The position numbers and the translations under genes are program-made. A stretch of 14,116 nucleotides of DNA from CAZYBU01 sp964645775 (lineage in GTDB: Bacteria; Spirochaetota; UBA4802; UBA5550): NCBI GenBank assembly GCA_964645775.1, contig CAZYBU010000060.1, positions 1 through 14,116 of the forward strand, written 5' to 3'. Shown one piece after another: positions 1 to 6,127 of the stretch. The stretch's first letter is position 1; each line of letters begins with the position of its first letter. Under the pieces are notes generated by a model that saw only the letters and a list, made by a program, of their open reading frames with translations, had not been told where the DNA came from and made no database searches.

Positions 1-2
1 GG

Positions 3-248
3 AGATCCACTTATAAGTTCATGAGATTTTGTATTGACAGATGGGCTCAGTTAAATATTATCAGCAATGTTATACGGCATAATAATATTTCCTTGTTCAA
101 GGCTATAAGAGATACTGTCACAGCCAATGTCCATGCGATTTATTACTGGAAAGATCCCATACCTTTTATTGTGTATTATTTCCATAACCTGCCCGCTGCT
201 GTCATTCGAAGTATTATCAACAGGGTTATACACAAACTAAGGAAATAG
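3..248 (+). CDS. C-terminal end of an unidentified protein (5' truncated by window)
   Basis: The frame is open from the window edge to a TAG at 246-248, so this is most likely the last 80 or so codons of a gene that begins outside the window; the ATG at 21 is probably internal. The visible part is rich in aromatic residues and Ile, with a stretch around IYYWKDPIPFIVYYF and a basic end (INRVIHKLRK). That would suit a membrane-associated or glycosyltransferase-type C-terminus, but I recognise no motif. It is clearly more AT-rich than the following gene, whose start is only 10 bp beyond the stop, so the two may be co-transcribed. No function is assigned. Confidence 0.5.
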   Translation, partial: RSTYKFMRFCIDRWAQLNIISNVIRHNNISLFKAIRDTVTANVHAIYYWKDPIPFIVYYFHNLPAAVIRSIINRVIHKLRK

Positions 249-258
249 TTTTATATCA

Positions 259-1302
259 ATGCACCCCATAAAACTCCTGCTCACAGCAACCGGCAGTCCC
301 GGCGCCTCCACCTTCATACGATACCTTCGTGATCACGTCACGGAACGGGACATAGAGATCATCGGAACAGACATGAGCCGGGACGCCATCGGCCGGTTCC
401 TCTGCCACGATTTTTACCAGGTCCCGGCCGCTTCCCATCCGGATTATATTTCTGAATTGAAATCCCTGGTAGAAAAAGTACGGCCCGATGTTCTCTTCTG
501 CGCCTCCTCTTATGAGGTGCCTGTCATTGCCGAACACAAAGAGGATCTGGAGAGATTGGGCCCGAAGGTCATCGTCGCCTCACGGGAAGCGGCCGAGGCG
601 GGAGGCAACAAATTTAACCTCTACGAGACCCTCAGGGACGTGCCGGACGTAAAAATACCCCGGTACCATAGCCCGGCGACCCTGGACGAGTTTCTTAAGA
701 TGGCCAGGGACCTGGGGTACCCCAAAAAGCGTGTCTGCTTCAAACCCCATTTCTCCAAGGGAAGCCGGGGCTTCCGTATCATCGACGATTCCATCTCACG
801 AAAGGACCTTCTGCTGAACTACAAGCCGGACAGCACCTTCATCTCCATGGACGAGTTTATCTCCATATTCTCAGACGAGCCGGAATTCCCGGACCTGCTT
901 CTCATGGAATACGTGGAAGGGGAGGAGATCGACGCCATGACCCTGGCCGCCGGCGGCGAGGCCCTTCTCGTTACCTGCAAGACCCGGGAGACCACCCGGG
1001 GAGGTGTCATCATGACCGGTGAGCTGGTGGACCGGCCTGAGATCGTTCAGGCCTGCCGGGCTATAATCCGGGAGATACCTATCGACTATAACTCCGGCAT
1101 GCAGTTTATTGACGGCAACCTTATCGAGATAAACGCCCGGGTATCCACCTTCATTTACCAGGACGATCTCATCGAGCCCTATCTTTCCATCAAGCTGGCC
1201 CTGGGAGAAATCTCACCGGAGGAGGTGAAGGAATACCAGGCCAGGATACGCTACGGACGCAGGATGCTCCGGTACATGGATCAGGTGTTTTGGGACAGTT
1301 AA
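259..1302 (+). CDS. ATP-grasp ligase, carbamoyl-phosphate-synthase/PylC-like
   Basis: A 347-residue ATP-grasp enzyme, a family that forms an amide or related bond through an acyl-phosphate. The N-terminal Rossmann-like preATP-grasp domain starts with LLLTATGSPGAS (residues 6-17) and runs to about 110. The ATP-grasp core shows the nucleotide-binding lysine and glycine-rich loop in FKPHFSKGSRGFR (161-173, K162), the adenine-region strand LLLMEYVEGEEID (213-225), and the metal-binding segment LIEINARVST (288-297), where E289 and N292 should bind Mg. It lacks the tandem arrangement of true CarB and is far too short for one. The substrate cannot be read from the sequence. A possible SD, AAGGA at 239-243, is rather far from the ATG. 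Neighbouring carbohydrate-type genes suggest tailoring of a glycan or a small metabolite, which is inference. Confidence 0.85.
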   Translation: MHPIKLLLTATGSPGASTFIRYLRDHVTERDIEIIGTDMSRDAIGRFLCHDFYQVPAASHPDYISELKSLVEKVRPDVLFCASSYEVPVIAEHKEDLERLGPKVIVASREAAEAGGNKFNLYETLRDVPDVKIPRYHSPATLDEFLKMARDLGYPKKRVCFKPHFSKGSRGFRIIDDSISRKDLLLNYKPDSTFISMDEFISIFSDEPEFPDLLLMEYVEGEEIDAMTLAAGGEALLVTCKTRETTRGGVIMTGELVDRPEIVQACRAIIREIPIDYNSGMQFIDGNLIEINARVSTFIYQDDLIEPYLSIKLALGEISPEEVKEYQARIRYGRRMLRYMDQVFWDS

Positions 1303-1440
1303 TGGTATTCAGTGATGAGTAATCAGTGATTGTGGTCATCCTTTCACCTGGAGCTTCCCTGCCTGTCCCGGGTACCGGGAAGTTCCGACTTCGACGAGAA
1401 CGAAGGGCCCTCCCATGACGAAAGTTTGATATCACAAACC
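1303..1440. repeat. Repeat-bearing spacer between convergent genes
   Basis: No gene is seen. Just after the ATP-grasp stop lies CAGTGATGAGT (1310-1320), identical to 13968-13978 at the end of gmd. A 30-bp segment at 1358-1387, containing CCTGCCTGTCCCGGG, recurs at 5951-5980 with two mismatches. It holds a compact GC hairpin, TCCCGG-GTA-CCGGGA (1366-1380). The spacer separates two convergent coding regions, so the hairpin might also stop transcription, but no T-tract follows it. Confidence 0.6.
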
Positions 1441-1653
1441 CTATTCCTTGTTTACCTTCTCCAGGACTTTTCGGTATTTTTCCAGATCACCCTTTTCCGC
1501 TCTTTTGGAGAGATATTCTTCTGTTTCCAGAGCCGCTATCTTCTCTGTAACCGCGCTGGCGATTAACTGATTAATGGATACCTTTTCTTTTTTGGATAAT
1601 TGTTTCAATCTTTCATGTAACGAATCAGGGACGCGTATGCTGAGTGTTCCCAT
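1441..1653 (-). CDS. Ribbon-helix-helix (CopG/HicB-type) antitoxin
   Basis: A 70-residue protein with an N-terminal DNA-binding strand TLSIRVPDSLHERL (3-16), two helices continuing through KVSINQLIASAVTEKIAAL (24-42), and a charged C-terminal tail (EEYLSKRAEKGDLEKY) that would wrap a toxin. This is the usual RHH antitoxin partner found next to PIN-family toxins of the 'putative TA system toxin component, PIN family' group. The start is well supported: GGAGG at 1660-1664 lies 6 bp upstream of the ATG. That SD overlaps the end of a PIN relic reading frame (stop at 1656-1658). The gene therefore appears to be the intact antitoxin half of a module whose toxin was mostly deleted. It likely bound DNA and repressed its own operon. 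Confidence 0.8.
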   Translation of the reverse strand: MGTLSIRVPDSLHERLKQLSKKEKVSINQLIASAVTEKIAALETEEYLSKRAEKGDLEKYRKVLEKVNKE

Positions 1654-1655
1654 GG

Positions 1656-1823
1656 CTATCCTCCAATCCTTGTGAGATACGTTTCAGGTGTTACCGGTTC
1701 AATTCCAAACAGAGACGCCTCCTGGAAGTCCTTCAGGTTGTAGGTTACAATATATTGTGATGATGAAGATACAGCAAGTTCAAGTATATGGTCATCATAG
1801 GGATCTTTCAAGATCGGTCTCCA
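1656..1823 (-). pseudogene. 3' remnant of a PIN-domain (VapC-like) toxin
   Basis: This frame is missed by start-to-stop scanning because it has lost its start. Reading the - strand gives WRPILKDPYDDHILELA followed by YIVTYNLKDF, FGIEPVTPETYL and a TAG at 1656-1658. These are the conserved C-terminal blocks of PIN-family toxins: the DPxDDxxxELA acidic motif and the IVTxNxxDF strand. About 55 codons remain of a family usually near 135-140 residues. The N-terminal half, with the first two catalytic acids, is absent. Upstream, the sequence changes at about 1824 into a RelE reading frame in another phase, so the start of the PIN gene has been deleted. Nuclease activity is not expected. The intact RHH antitoxin follows directly. 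Confidence 0.75.
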
Positions 1824-1995
1824 TGTAAAGTTCCGACAATCTTCCTTTCAGTTTATGCAGCCTGAGTGAAGGATGAGAGGGATTTAATTCCAGTAATTTG
1901 AGTGTCTTCTCGTACTGTCTCAGTATATCAGGATGCTTTTTCAGAAATTTTTCAGCTCTCCTGAGGTACGATTCCGTATAGAGTATCTCAGCCAC
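1795..1995 (-). pseudogene. 3'-truncated RelE/ParE-type toxin
   Basis: The frame starts at GTG 1995, overlaps the phd stop by 8 bp and encodes 66 residues. Residues 1-57 look like a RelE-fold toxin: EILYTESYLRRAEKFLKKHP, then SHPSLRLHKLKGRLSELY, the conserved block before the central beta strands. Family members normally run on to about 85-90 residues with strands carrying the active-site Arg/Tyr. Here, after SELY (around 1825), nine unrelated residues (METDLERSL) precede a stop. Those nine codons are the out-of-frame reading of the adjoining PIN relic. The gene is therefore truncated by a fusion or deletion breakpoint near 1824 and should lack toxin activity, though the N-terminal helices might still contact the antitoxin. 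Confidence 0.75.
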
Positions 1996-2245
1996 GAGTT
2001 ATTCGTTTAATGTGTTCTTCCACGGGTTCTTTGACGTAGTTTCCCTGTTCCAGGTCTCTTATGGACTCCTGAAGGGCGGCCTCCAGCTTGTATTCCCTCA
2101 GATAGTGATATTTTTCTATGGGAATTACCACGTATTTCTCTTTACCGTGAACCGTTATGATGACCTCGGAATCTTCAGAGGTTTCCCGTGCTATGGATGA
2201 GATCCCCTTTGTTTTTAACTCATTGGCTGTTATGAATCGAGGCAT
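1988..2245 (-). CDS. Phd/YefM-family antitoxin
   Basis: An 85-residue antitoxin of the Phd/YefM fold. The N-terminal DNA-binding domain shows MPRFITANELKTKGISSIARE (1-21), then the strand block VIITVHGKEKYVVIPIEKYHYL (28-49), typical of the family ('v.i..ngk..yvvi..e.y'). The charged C-terminal part (about 50-85) would neutralise a RelE-type toxin. The start is set by AAGGA (2253-2257 on the - strand) 7 bp upstream of the ATG. The gene overlaps the truncated relE by 8 bp, indicating translational coupling in the ancestral module. The open reading frame is complete. Because its toxin is broken, it now seems to be a lone antitoxin, still able in principle to bind its operator or neutralise a related toxin elsewhere. 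Confidence 0.85.
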   Translation of the reverse strand: MPRFITANELKTKGISSIARETSEDSEVIITVHGKEKYVVIPIEKYHYLREYKLEAALQESIRDLEQGNYVKEPVEEHIKRITRG

Positions 2246-2257
2246 GAGGTAATCCTT

Positions 2258-2301
2258 ATAGTAGTTTTAATAATAGTACTATCTATAGTACTATAAATCA
2301 A
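2258..2301 (-). promoter_or_regulatory. Promoter and tandem-palindrome operator of the phd operon
   Basis: On the - strand a -35 TTGATT (2301-2296) and a -10 TACTAT (2278-2273) are spaced by 17 bp. Two perfect copies of the 10-bp palindrome ATAGTACTAT lie at 2273-2282 and 2285-2294, centred 12 bp apart. One contains the -10, the other fills the spacer. A third half-like copy, ATAGTAG, is at 2258-2264. Phd/YefM proteins repress their own promoters at paired palindromes with a similar layout, so autoregulation is a strong inference. The placement would block RNA polymerase directly. Confidence 0.7.
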
Positions 2302-2373
2302 GCGAAATAGTTGGATGGGGAACAGGTAACAGGTATGAGGGATTAGTGACTGGTGAATAGTGACAGTTGATGA

Positions 2374-2400
2374 GTGATTCCCGACGAAGACGGGATTCAC
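2374..2400. repeat. Hairpin in repeat-rich spacer
   Basis: GTGATTCCCG (2374-2383) pairs with CGGGATTCAC (2391-2400) with one mismatch around a 7-base loop. It sits in a stretch (about 2320-2415) made of GTGA/GGTGA words, such as GATGAGTGA, and their complements, such as TCACCTGTC. This belongs to the same low-complexity family seen at 1310, 5917, 6091 and 13968. No gene is seen in 2302-2500. Confidence 0.55.
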
Positions 2401-2520
2401 CCGTCACCTGTCAATCATAGCTGAACTTTAATGTAATTGACTCAATCCAAATCACCTGTAAGTGTAGTTCGCGTAATTCAAAGACCCTGGTAATTCCCGG
2501 TTAGTAACAGGAAGTGTCCC

Positions 2521-2826
2521 TTGAGACTATCAGAAGATCAGGTAGAAGTAATACGGAAAACAGTGGTACGTCATTTCGGCGAGGAGGCGCGGGTCTTTTT
2601 ATTCGGTTCTCGTGTTGATGACAGCAAAAAGGGCGGGGATATCGACATCCTTATACGAGCGGATTATTCTCCTGAAGAAATGTTTCTTCGAAAGTTAGAG
2701 ACTCTGACCGATTTGCACTTCGAGCTGGGAGAACGGAAAATTGATGTGGTGACATCGGGAACATCGGAAAAGGATGCGACAAAACCTGTAATACAGGAAG
2801 CGTTGAAAAGCGGGGTGGAGCTTTAA
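2521..2826 (+). CDS. mntA: MntA-type minimal nucleotidyltransferase antitoxin
   Basis: A 101-residue minimal nucleotidyltransferase. The active-site motif is intact: G29-S30 in VFLFGSRV, then D40 and D42 in GGDIDILI (GSX9DXD), with the third carboxylate D75 in RKIDVV. In type VII systems MntA adds AMP to a tyrosine of its HEPN partner and so silences that partner's RNase. The immediate HEPN neighbour supports this role. Translation starts at TTG 2521, preceded by AGGA (2510-2513). No in-frame ATG lies near enough to keep the whole fold. The stop TAA shares its last base with the next gene's ATG, so the two are translationally coupled. Confidence 0.85.
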   Translation: MRLSEDQVEVIRKTVVRHFGEEARVFLFGSRVDDSKKGGDIDILIRADYSPEEMFLRKLETLTDLHFELGERKIDVVTSGTSEKDATKPVIQEALKSGVEL

Positions 2827-3329
2827 TGGGCCCGGAGGTTATCCATACCATAGAATCCTCTATCAGGGAATGTGACAGCCATATACTCAGGCTCAGGCGG
2901 GCATATAATCTTTTACGTGAATTCTTTCCACTCTCAGAGGAGGCGATGGCCGTACTGGCCGAAGAAAGGATTGAGCATATTGATCAGTTTATTTACCGCT
3001 TTATAAAGCTCCAGGATTCCATGGGGGTAAGGCTTCTTCCATCCCTTCATTCCTGGCTCCAGGGAGAAGTTAAGCCGATGCCGTTCCTTGATATACTGAG
3101 CGACCTGGAGAAGTTCGGCGTAATGCCTTCGGAAAGGGATTGGCAGTTTTTCAGGAACCTGAGAAATAACCTGGACCACGACTATCCGGAAAATATTGAT
3201 CAAACCGTTATTACCTTAAATACCCTTTTTGAATACTGGCACAGTATGGAAAACATTTATCTGGATGTTCGGAGCTATTGTATCGATAGAATCGAAGAAA
3301 TAGATAGTAAACTGAATAATATCAGCTGA
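2826..3329 (+). CDS. hepT: HepT-type HEPN ribonuclease toxin
   Basis: A 167-residue all-helical HEPN protein. It carries the full RX4HXY motif: R113, H118 and Y120 in LRNNLDHDYP. R and H form the RNase site, and the tyrosine is the residue AMPylated by MntA in characterised MntA-HepT pairs. Earlier helices (ERIEHIDQFIYRFIKLQDSMGVRLL, residues 47-71) match the dimer-forming part of this group. It is somewhat longer than the roughly 130-residue reference HepT because of an N-terminal helix and an extra C-terminal helix (about 135-167). The start overlaps the mntA stop by 1 base. All motif residues are present, so the pair is probably functional. The order here is antitoxin first, toxin second. 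Confidence 0.85.
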   Translation: MGPEVIHTIESSIRECDSHILRLRRAYNLLREFFPLSEEAMAVLAEERIEHIDQFIYRFIKLQDSMGVRLLPSLHSWLQGEVKPMPFLDILSDLEKFGVMPSERDWQFFRNLRNNLDHDYPENIDQTVITLNTLFEYWHSMENIYLDVRSYCIDRIEEIDSKLNNIS

Positions 3330-3352
3330 ATGAAAAAATTTTCGAAAAAGAC

Positions 3353-3679
3353 ATGAAAACTCAAATGGATGATTCCGTTTACATGCAGATTATAAAAGAT
3401 TGTTTCTGGGAATATGATATGACTCCTGAGGCTATAGGGGAGCTGGCGGATTCCGATGATTTCCGAAAGAAGATGTTTCTCTACCAGAAGATCATGGAGA
3501 ACAGCACCCATCTCCTCAGAGATCTGGAAATATTCTCTCAACAAGACCTGCGTAAACTTCAAGGGGAATATCAGATCCCTCCTTTTAAAAGAGAATTCCT
3601 TGAAAAAAGAAAGAAGATTGTTGATTTTATCTTTTTCAGGAAAGAAATCGACATACCGGAATTACGATGGAGTCCTTAA
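3353..3679 (+). CDS. Small protein partnered with AbiEii-like toxin (putative antitoxin)
   Basis: A 108-residue protein I do not recognise. It appears mostly helical and charged, with a central segment KKMFLYQKIMENSTHLLRDLEIF (39-61) and a basic segment KREFLEKRKKIVDFIFFRKEID (79-100). It lacks the winged-helix domain of a classical AbiEi antitoxin (about 200 residues). It overlaps the following nucleotidyltransferase gene by 13 bp, the arrangement expected of a TA pair, so an antitoxin or accessory role is inferred from position only. The start is uncertain: the SD before 3353 is poor, and ATGs at 3365 and 3383 are alternatives. Base composition is AT-rich like its partner and unlike the genes downstream of 4367. 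Confidence 0.6.
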   Translation: MKTQMDDSVYMQIIKDCFWEYDMTPEAIGELADSDDFRKKMFLYQKIMENSTHLLRDLEIFSQQDLRKLQGEYQIPPFKREFLEKRKKIVDFIFFRKEIDIPELRWSP

Positions 3680-4335
3680 ATTACAGTGAAATATACAGGT
3701 TGCAGGATACTGTACTGGAGGATATTTTTTCTCATAATAATGAGTTCTATCTTACGGGAGGTACATGCCTGAACCGTTTTTACTATCACAAGAGATTCTC
3801 TGATGATCTTGATTTCTTTTGTCATGGTTCTAATATTTTCAGAACAGATACCCGTTTAATCAGAAACGAATTGCGAAAGAAGTATGAATTAGAGGTCCAG
3901 GTTGAAGGGCGTGACTTTGTGCGTTATTATATAAACAACACGTTACAACTTGATTTTGTTAATGATTCGACACCCCGGCTTGGTACTATCATTTTAACAG
4001 ACGAGGGGTACAGGCTGGATACTCCCGAAAACATACTGAGCAACAAGATCACGGCCGTTCTTGGCAGGGATAATCCCAAAGATATTTTTGATATGTATCT
4101 GATTTGCATGTATCACTCCTTTGAGTGGCGGGAAATCATACGTAATTCCAAAGAAAAAGCGTTCTATAACAGTGAAGATTTGATTTTGAGACTTGAGACA
4201 TTTCCACAGGATCTTCTTGATACTCTTGCGCTTTCAGACATTGATTTTCTGAAGGATTTTCAGAAATATTATGCGTACATGATCGAAGAAATAAAGAATG
4301 AATCGAAACATGTTAGCTTTGCTAAGCAGGTATAG
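3667..4335 (+). CDS. AbiEii/AbiGii-family nucleotidyltransferase toxin
   Basis: A 222-residue protein of the AbiEii nucleotidyltransferase group, known as toxins of phage-defence or type IV-like TA systems that modify nucleotides or tRNA ends. Motifs are intact: FYLTGGTCLNRF (27-38, G31-G32), the catalytic FSDDLDFF (44-51, D47 and D49), the third carboxylate in LQLDFV (D96), and the signature PENILSNKITAVLGR with DNPKDIFDMYLI (120-146; K127, D139, D142). At 222 residues it is on the short side for the family, lacking much of the C-terminal helical region of long AbiEii proteins. The 5' end overlaps the 108-residue upstream gene. Composition is AT-rich, consistent with acquisition from elsewhere. 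Confidence 0.85.
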   Translation: MESLNYSEIYRLQDTVLEDIFSHNNEFYLTGGTCLNRFYYHKRFSDDLDFFCHGSNIFRTDTRLIRNELRKKYELEVQVEGRDFVRYYINNTLQLDFVNDSTPRLGTIILTDEGYRLDTPENILSNKITAVLGRDNPKDIFDMYLICMYHSFEWREIIRNSKEKAFYNSEDLILRLETFPQDLLDTLALSDIDFLKDFQKYYAYMIEEIKNESKHVSFAKQV

Positions 4336-4366
4336 ATAGAAAAACATTTTATTGTTGGAAACCGCC

Positions 4367-5005
4367 ATGTTTGAATCGAAAAACAACCGGGTCATGGTCC
4401 TGGCCCCTCACACCGATGACGGCGAACTGGGGTGCGGAGGTACCATCGCCCGCTTCATGGAAGAAGGGTACCAGGTCCATTACGCCGCCTTCTCCACGGC
4501 CCGGGAATCGGTACCCGACGGCCTTCCGAAAGACATTCTCGAGGTGGAGGTGAGGGAGGCAACGAAGCGGCTCGGTATTTTGCCCGGGCACCTGCTTGTC
4601 TATTCCTTTACGGTGCGGAAACTGAACTACGTCCGCCAGGAAATTCTCGAGGAGCTTGTCCGCATCAGGCGGGAGGTCGATCCGGGAATCGTCTTCCTTC
4701 CCTCGGACAGCGACCTCCACCAGGACCACTATACCGTGGCTCTGGAGGGGCAGAGGGCCTTCAAGGGGGCGACCATGCTGGCCTATGAGCTTCCCTGGAA
4801 CAACATCACCTTCAAGTCCGAGGGTTTCGTCCGCCTGGAGGAGAGGCACATCGATAAAAAGATCGAAGCCATAGGCGCCTATCAGTCCCAGGCCGGCAAG
4901 CCGTATACCACGGCCGAGTACCTGAGAAGCCACGCCCACATGAGGGGTGTGCAGATCGGCACCCGGTACGCCGAGTGTTTCGAGGTCGTCAGGCTTGTGG
5001 TGTAG
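4367..5005 (+). CDS. PIG-L/LmbE-family N-deacetylase
   Basis: A 212-residue zinc-dependent deacetylase of the PIG-L fold, whose members remove acetyl groups from N-acetylglucosaminyl conjugates (such as in bacillithiol, mycothiol or lincomycin-type compounds). The metal site is visible: APHTDDGELGCGGT (13-26; H15, D17 or D18) and the second histidine in DLHQDHYTVA (116-125; H118, H121). The end GTRYAECFEVVR (198-209) is also typical. A TTG at 4352 would add 5 residues; I prefer ATG 4367, which has GGAA at 4357-4360 upstream. It begins 31 bp after the AbiEii gene and is followed 8 bp later by a LysR gene, suggesting an operon with the regulator. It is much more GC-rich than the preceding TA genes. 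Confidence 0.85.
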   Translation: MFESKNNRVMVLAPHTDDGELGCGGTIARFMEEGYQVHYAAFSTARESVPDGLPKDILEVEVREATKRLGILPGHLLVYSFTVRKLNYVRQEILEELVRIRREVDPGIVFLPSDSDLHQDHYTVALEGQRAFKGATMLAYELPWNNITFKSEGFVRLEERHIDKKIEAIGAYQSQAGKPYTTAEYLRSHAHMRGVQIGTRYAECFEVVRLVV

Positions 5006-5013
5006 GATACCCC

Positions 5014-5838
5014 ATGGACCTCTTTGACCTTCGTCTCTTTCAACGCTTCTTTATTCTCCGCAGTATCACGGGTGTGGCCCGGGAGCTGAAGATATCCCAG
5101 CCCACGGTCAGCTACAGGCTCTCCAAGATCGAAAAAGAGCTGGGAACAAAGCTCTACGATTACATGGGGGACTACTTCTTCACCGACGGCGCGAAGCTCT
5201 TCTACCGGTTCTGCGAGAACCTGCTGGCTGAATACGACGACCTGAAGGAGAAGATACGGACAACCAGAAGTCTCCGAATAACCCTCAGTATGACCGCCGC
5301 CTACCGCTACCTGGATGTCATCTACGACATCCTCTACGAGCTGGAGTATCAGCCGGACCTTGTTTCTACCACCTCCCTCTCCGCGCTTGAGGAGCTGGTG
5401 GAAGGGGAGTCCTTCGCCGCCCTGGTGGGCGGCTTTTCCGGAGAGCTCCCGAAGGGTATCGTCTCCAAAGAGCTGGACAGGGAGGATATCCGCCTGCTTT
5501 ACCACCACGACCTTCCGGATGATCTCTCTGCGGTACCCCTCTTCCTGGATGACCGGGGATCGGGTCTTAACAACGCGGTGAGGGCCTACCTGGACGGTCG
5601 TGAAGATGTCACCATCCTGGGTGAGATGGGGACCGCCTTTGATAAACTGAAGCTGGCCCGGAGCCACAGGAGCGGGTTTTTTATCCCCGGGGTCTATCTC
5701 TCCTCCCTGAACCTTAAAGGTTTGACGGTTTCCGGGAATTACCGGTTCAGTCGTCCCATATTCCTATTATTTCGGGAAGGGGAGAGGGACCATGAGGTGA
5801 TCCGTTCTTTAATCGAAAAATTAAATAAAAGTCAGTAA
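5014..5838 (+). CDS. LysR-family transcriptional regulator
   Basis: A 274-residue LysR-type regulator. The N-terminal winged helix-turn-helix is clear: FDLRLFQRFFILRSITGVA then ELKISQPTVSYRLSKIEKELG (24-44), ending in the wing KLYDY. A linker helix (about 58-85) leads into a periplasmic-binding-like effector domain (about 87-270; starts at LRITLSM). It is a little shorter than the usual 290-310 residues. I chose ATG 5014 because it gives the standard LysR start MDLFDLRLF; an in-frame ATG at 4975 would overlap the PIG-L gene. Eight bases separate it from the deacetylase. Unlike most LysR genes it is not divergent from its presumed targets; the importer genes lie downstream on the same strand and are its likeliest regulon, by inference. 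Confidence 0.85.
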   Translation: MDLFDLRLFQRFFILRSITGVARELKISQPTVSYRLSKIEKELGTKLYDYMGDYFFTDGAKLFYRFCENLLAEYDDLKEKIRTTRSLRITLSMTAAYRYLDVIYDILYELEYQPDLVSTTSLSALEELVEGESFAALVGGFSGELPKGIVSKELDREDIRLLYHHDLPDDLSAVPLFLDDRGSGLNNAVRAYLDGREDVTILGEMGTAFDKLKLARSHRSGFFIPGVYLSSLNLKGLTVSGNYRFSRPIFLLFREGERDHEVIRSLIEKLNKSQ

Positions 5839-6127
5839 ATTTTTAAATAAATGAATGAAGTAAGGAAAAACGTTCAGTTTTATGAAAAGGGGTTGAGGGG
5901 AAGTTACAGGTGAAGTGTGATGAGTGAAAGAGTGTTCGGTCGGGTACGTTCCTGCCTGTCCCGGGAACCGGGAAGTCCCGGGCAGAGTCGAGAGGCAAAG
6001 GACCCTGTTTTGAGACAGTTTCTGTTTCATGAGAGGACCCTTCAATCTTTTGATCTCAGGGATATTGCCGAAAAAACGTGCCAATCACGTATCACCCATC
6101 ACTCATAACCAAACGAAAGAGGTAAAC
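5839..6127. repeat. Repeat-filled spacer upstream of the importer operon
   Basis: No gene is supported here. From about 5903 to 6108 the spacer looks like an inserted element. GTGATGAGTGA (5917-5927) near its left end is mirrored on the opposite strand near its right end (CATCACTCAT, 6097-6106). Inside is the 30-bp GC hairpin segment 5951-5980, shared with 1358-1387, and an extended CCCGGG symmetry to about 5983. The real importer promoter is not obvious. The spacer ends with the good SD AAGAGG (6117-6122) for the binding-protein gene. Confidence 0.5.

Noticed and set aside
1310..2415. CRISPR array from the repeated GTGA words
   Set aside because: The words are short, variable and irregularly spaced, with no constant repeat and spacer length.
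2437..2464. Promoter for mntA with TTGACT at 2437-2442
   Set aside because: No acceptable -10 lies 16-18 bp downstream.
4349..4939. 196-residue - strand frame opposite the PIG-L gene
   Set aside because: The + strand frame has intact PHTDD and HQDH motifs; the long antisense frame is a by-product of GC-rich codon use.
5839..6127. Riboswitch (TPP or FMN) upstream of the importer
   Set aside because: I looked because such importers can carry vitamin precursors, but saw no recognisable THI-box or RFN-box conserved segments; the spacer is explained better by repeats.
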